Shown piece by piece: positions 5,977 to 7,111 of a DNA stretch of 7,111 nt (positions within the stretch are counted from its first letter, which is position 1; every line of letters begins with the position of its first letter). The stretch comes from Candidatus Scybalocola fimicaballi (lineage in GTDB: Bacteria; Bacteroidota; Bacteroidia; Bacteroidales; Paludibacteraceae). The notes beneath the pieces are model-generated. The model made no database searches, had not been told where the DNA came from, and saw only the letters and a list, made by a program, of their open reading frames with translations. The DNA is taken from contig DCIP01000083.1 of assembly GCA_002317115.1 (NCBI GenBank), forward strand, positions 3,714-10,824, written 5' to 3'. Made by a program: the position numbers and the translations under genes.

Positions 5977-6879
5977 ATGAGTTCAACAGTACCGTTTCGT
6001 AAAAGTTTTTCAAAACCTCATGATCTTGTATCGTTATTGATTTCAAGAGGTCTTTCCATCCAAAATCCGGTTAAAGCAGAACGCTATATTGAGCGGATAG
6101 GTTATTATCGTCTTTCTGCTTATATGTATCCGTTCCTGAATCAACCCAAAACCCAACATCATTTTAAGAAAGGAGCCTCATTTGCAAAAGTTTTGATGCT
6201 TTATAGGTTTGATAAGAAATTCCGTTTACTTTTATTCAATGAAATTGAGAAGATAGAGATAGCAGTTCGTACTGCTATTGTTGATGCTGCAACTTCAATT
6301 ATCGGAGATCCTTTTTGGATGACGAATATGGAGAATTACGTAAGTCAAAATCGTTTTGATAAAACAATGTTGTTGATTGATAACGAACTTAGACACACTC
6401 GTGAAGATTTCATAATTCATTTTAGAGAAACATATAGTGATTCTTATCCGCCAGCATGGATTTTATCGGAAATCCTTCCGTTTGGAGTGATTACTAATAT
6501 ATATAGCAATATTAAAAATAAGAAGATAAAGAAGCGTATTTCCCAGTCATTCGGGTTGCAAATAGATCCGTTTGAATCTTGGCTCACTATTATAGGAGTT
6601 ACTAGAAACTCTTGTTGCCATCATTCAAGAGTATGGAACAAAAAATATTCCATAATGGCAACATTACCAAATCGTATTACTAGACCTTGGATTACATTGC
6701 CAACGGATCGATTGCGAATTTATTTTACGGTGTGCATTATCAAATATTTTCTTGACATAATATCTCCAGAAAATGATATGCATGCTAAGTTGCGTTGGCT
6801 TTTTATTGAATTTCCTGAAGTGGATCTTAAAGCACTAGGGTTTCCTATAGGGTGGGAGATGGAGCCTCTTTGGAAATAA
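5977..6879 (+). CDS. Abi_2/AbiF-family abortive infection protein (HEPN ribonuclease fold)
   Basis: The 300-residue protein has the family hallmarks in order. They are SKPHDLVSLLISRGL (12-26), ERYIERIGYYRLSAY (35-49), LYRFDKKFRLLLFNEIEKIEIAVR (75-98), PPAWILSEILPFG (158-170), and the HEPN R-x4-H motif RNSCCH (210-215) followed by HSRVWNK. Family members give abortive infection in phage-attacked cells, and AbiF proteins are reported to be paired with an antitoxin RNA and to be related to Cas13 ancestry. The ATG at 5977 is chosen because the conserved region starts soon after it. An in-frame ATG at 5944 would lie inside the RNA stem. A 12-codon frame from ATG 5964 ends at 6002, overlapping the start, and might couple or hinder translation. 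No Shine-Dalgarno sequence is seen. Low G+C, the opposite orientation and a tRNA next door suggest acquisition by transfer. A weak hairpin (6919-6935) follows the stop, without a T tract. Confidence 0.9.
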   Translation: MSSTVPFRKSFSKPHDLVSLLISRGLSIQNPVKAERYIERIGYYRLSAYMYPFLNQPKTQHHFKKGASFAKVLMLYRFDKKFRLLLFNEIEKIEIAVRTAIVDAATSIIGDPFWMTNMENYVSQNRFDKTMLLIDNELRHTREDFIIHFRETYSDSYPPAWILSEILPFGVITNIYSNIKNKKIKKRISQSFGLQIDPFESWLTIIGVTRNSCCHHSRVWNKKYSIMATLPNRITRPWITLPTDRLRIYFTVCIIKYFLDIISPENDMHAKLRWLFIEFPEVDLKALGFPIGWEMEPLWK

Positions 6880-6945
6880 TTAAATGAACAATCGAATAGG
6901 CAGAGTTTGATCCTACGGTTCTTCAATTTGAAGAATACAAAATAA

Positions 6946-6971
6946 AGAGATCAAGATTTCTCTTGATCTCT
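6946..6971 (-). terminator. Terminator of the tRNA-Leu transcript
   Basis: AGAGATCAAGA (6946-6956) and TCTTGATCTCT (6961-6971) form an 11-pair perfect stem with a four-base loop. On the minus strand T-rich sequence (TTTATTTTG) follows, but on the plus strand there is none, so it serves the tRNA rather than the abi gene. Confidence 0.85.
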
Positions 6972-6978
6972 CTCCCGG

Positions 6979-7060
6979 TGCGGATGACGGGACTCGAACC
7001 CACACACCTCTCAGTACTAGATCCTAAGTCTAGCGCGGCTACCAATTACGCCACATCCGC
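6979..7060 (-). tRNA. tRNA-Leu (anticodon UAG)
   Basis: The 82-base gene folds as a class II tRNA. The acceptor stem GCGGATG/CATCCGC is a perfect seven pairs with discriminator A (6979). The D loop holds AATTGGTAG. The anticodon stem CTAGA/TCTAG encloses the loop CTTAGGA, with anticodon TAG at 7026-7024, reading CUA and related Leu codons. A long variable arm (ACT-GAGA-GGT) and the T loop TTCGAGT follow. The first two T-stem pairs are G-U wobbles. The 3' CCA is not encoded (CCG follows the discriminator), so it must be added enzymatically. It has its own promoter and terminator. Confidence 0.97.
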
Positions 7061-7071
7061 ATTTGCGATTA

Positions 7072-7101
7072 CAAAAGTACTGCTTTATTTTTAATCTGCA
7101 A
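7072..7101 (-). promoter_or_regulatory. Predicted Bacteroidota promoter of tRNA-Leu
   Basis: On the minus strand TTTG (7102-7099, the core TTG at 7101-7099) is followed after 19 bases by TACTTTTG (7072-7079), an exact TAnnTTTG match, 11 bases before the mature 5' end. This is the closest match to the phylum consensus in the window. Confidence 0.75.
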
Positions 7102-7111
7102 ATTCTAAGGA

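Noticed and set aside
6979..7000. Attachment-site repeat of the tRNA-Leu 3' end flanking the abi cassette
   Set aside because: I looked for a second copy of the tRNA end near 5800-5970 and found only the short GTGCGG match, which is too little to support an att pair.

Overview
The window looks like a chromosomal segment of a member of the Bacteroidota, most likely Bacteroidales. Two things point there. The DnaX protein has the Bacteroidales N-terminus and zinc-finger pattern. Five start regions also carry a TTG ... TAnnTTTG (or near) promoter with a 19-20 base spacer, the -33/-7 architecture of this phylum, and Shine-Dalgarno sequences are weak or absent. I cannot name a genus.

Layout, left to right. 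(1) 1-455, minus: the N-terminal part of a lipoprotein polysaccharide deacetylase that runs off the left edge. (2) 498-804: a self-contained minus-strand unit (promoter, 65-residue unknown protein, hairpin terminator). (3) 808-1025: a gene-free stretch of short repeats. (4) 1023-2755, minus: dnaX, the clamp-loader subunit of DNA polymerase III. It is split by a run of ten A's in the coding strand. The zero frame gives a 369-residue gamma-like protein, and a -1 shift gives a tau-like protein of about 577 residues. (5) 2868-3923, minus: a secreted protein with a C-terminal bacterial SH3 domain. (6) 3961-4038: a strong terminator and five AACGTT-type units that abut the stop codon of the next gene. 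(7) 4037-5716, minus: a cytoplasmic GH13 alpha-amylase-family enzyme with its own promoter. (8) 5874-6879, plus: a small predicted structured RNA with promoter and intrinsic terminator, followed 13 bases later by an Abi_2/AbiF-family HEPN protein. This is the only plus-strand gene and is visibly A+T-rich. (9) 6946-7101, minus: tRNA-Leu(UAG) with promoter and terminator.

The minus-strand genes are ordinary housekeeping and carbohydrate/envelope functions, mostly transcribed as single units. The two parts worth attention are the dnaX recoding site and the RNA + abiF cassette between the amylase promoter and the tRNA. The cassette fits a phage-defence or toxin-antitoxin module in which an upstream structured RNA controls a HEPN ribonuclease. 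The family and the general abiF-RNA association are known; the specific RNA boundaries here are my inference from sequence.
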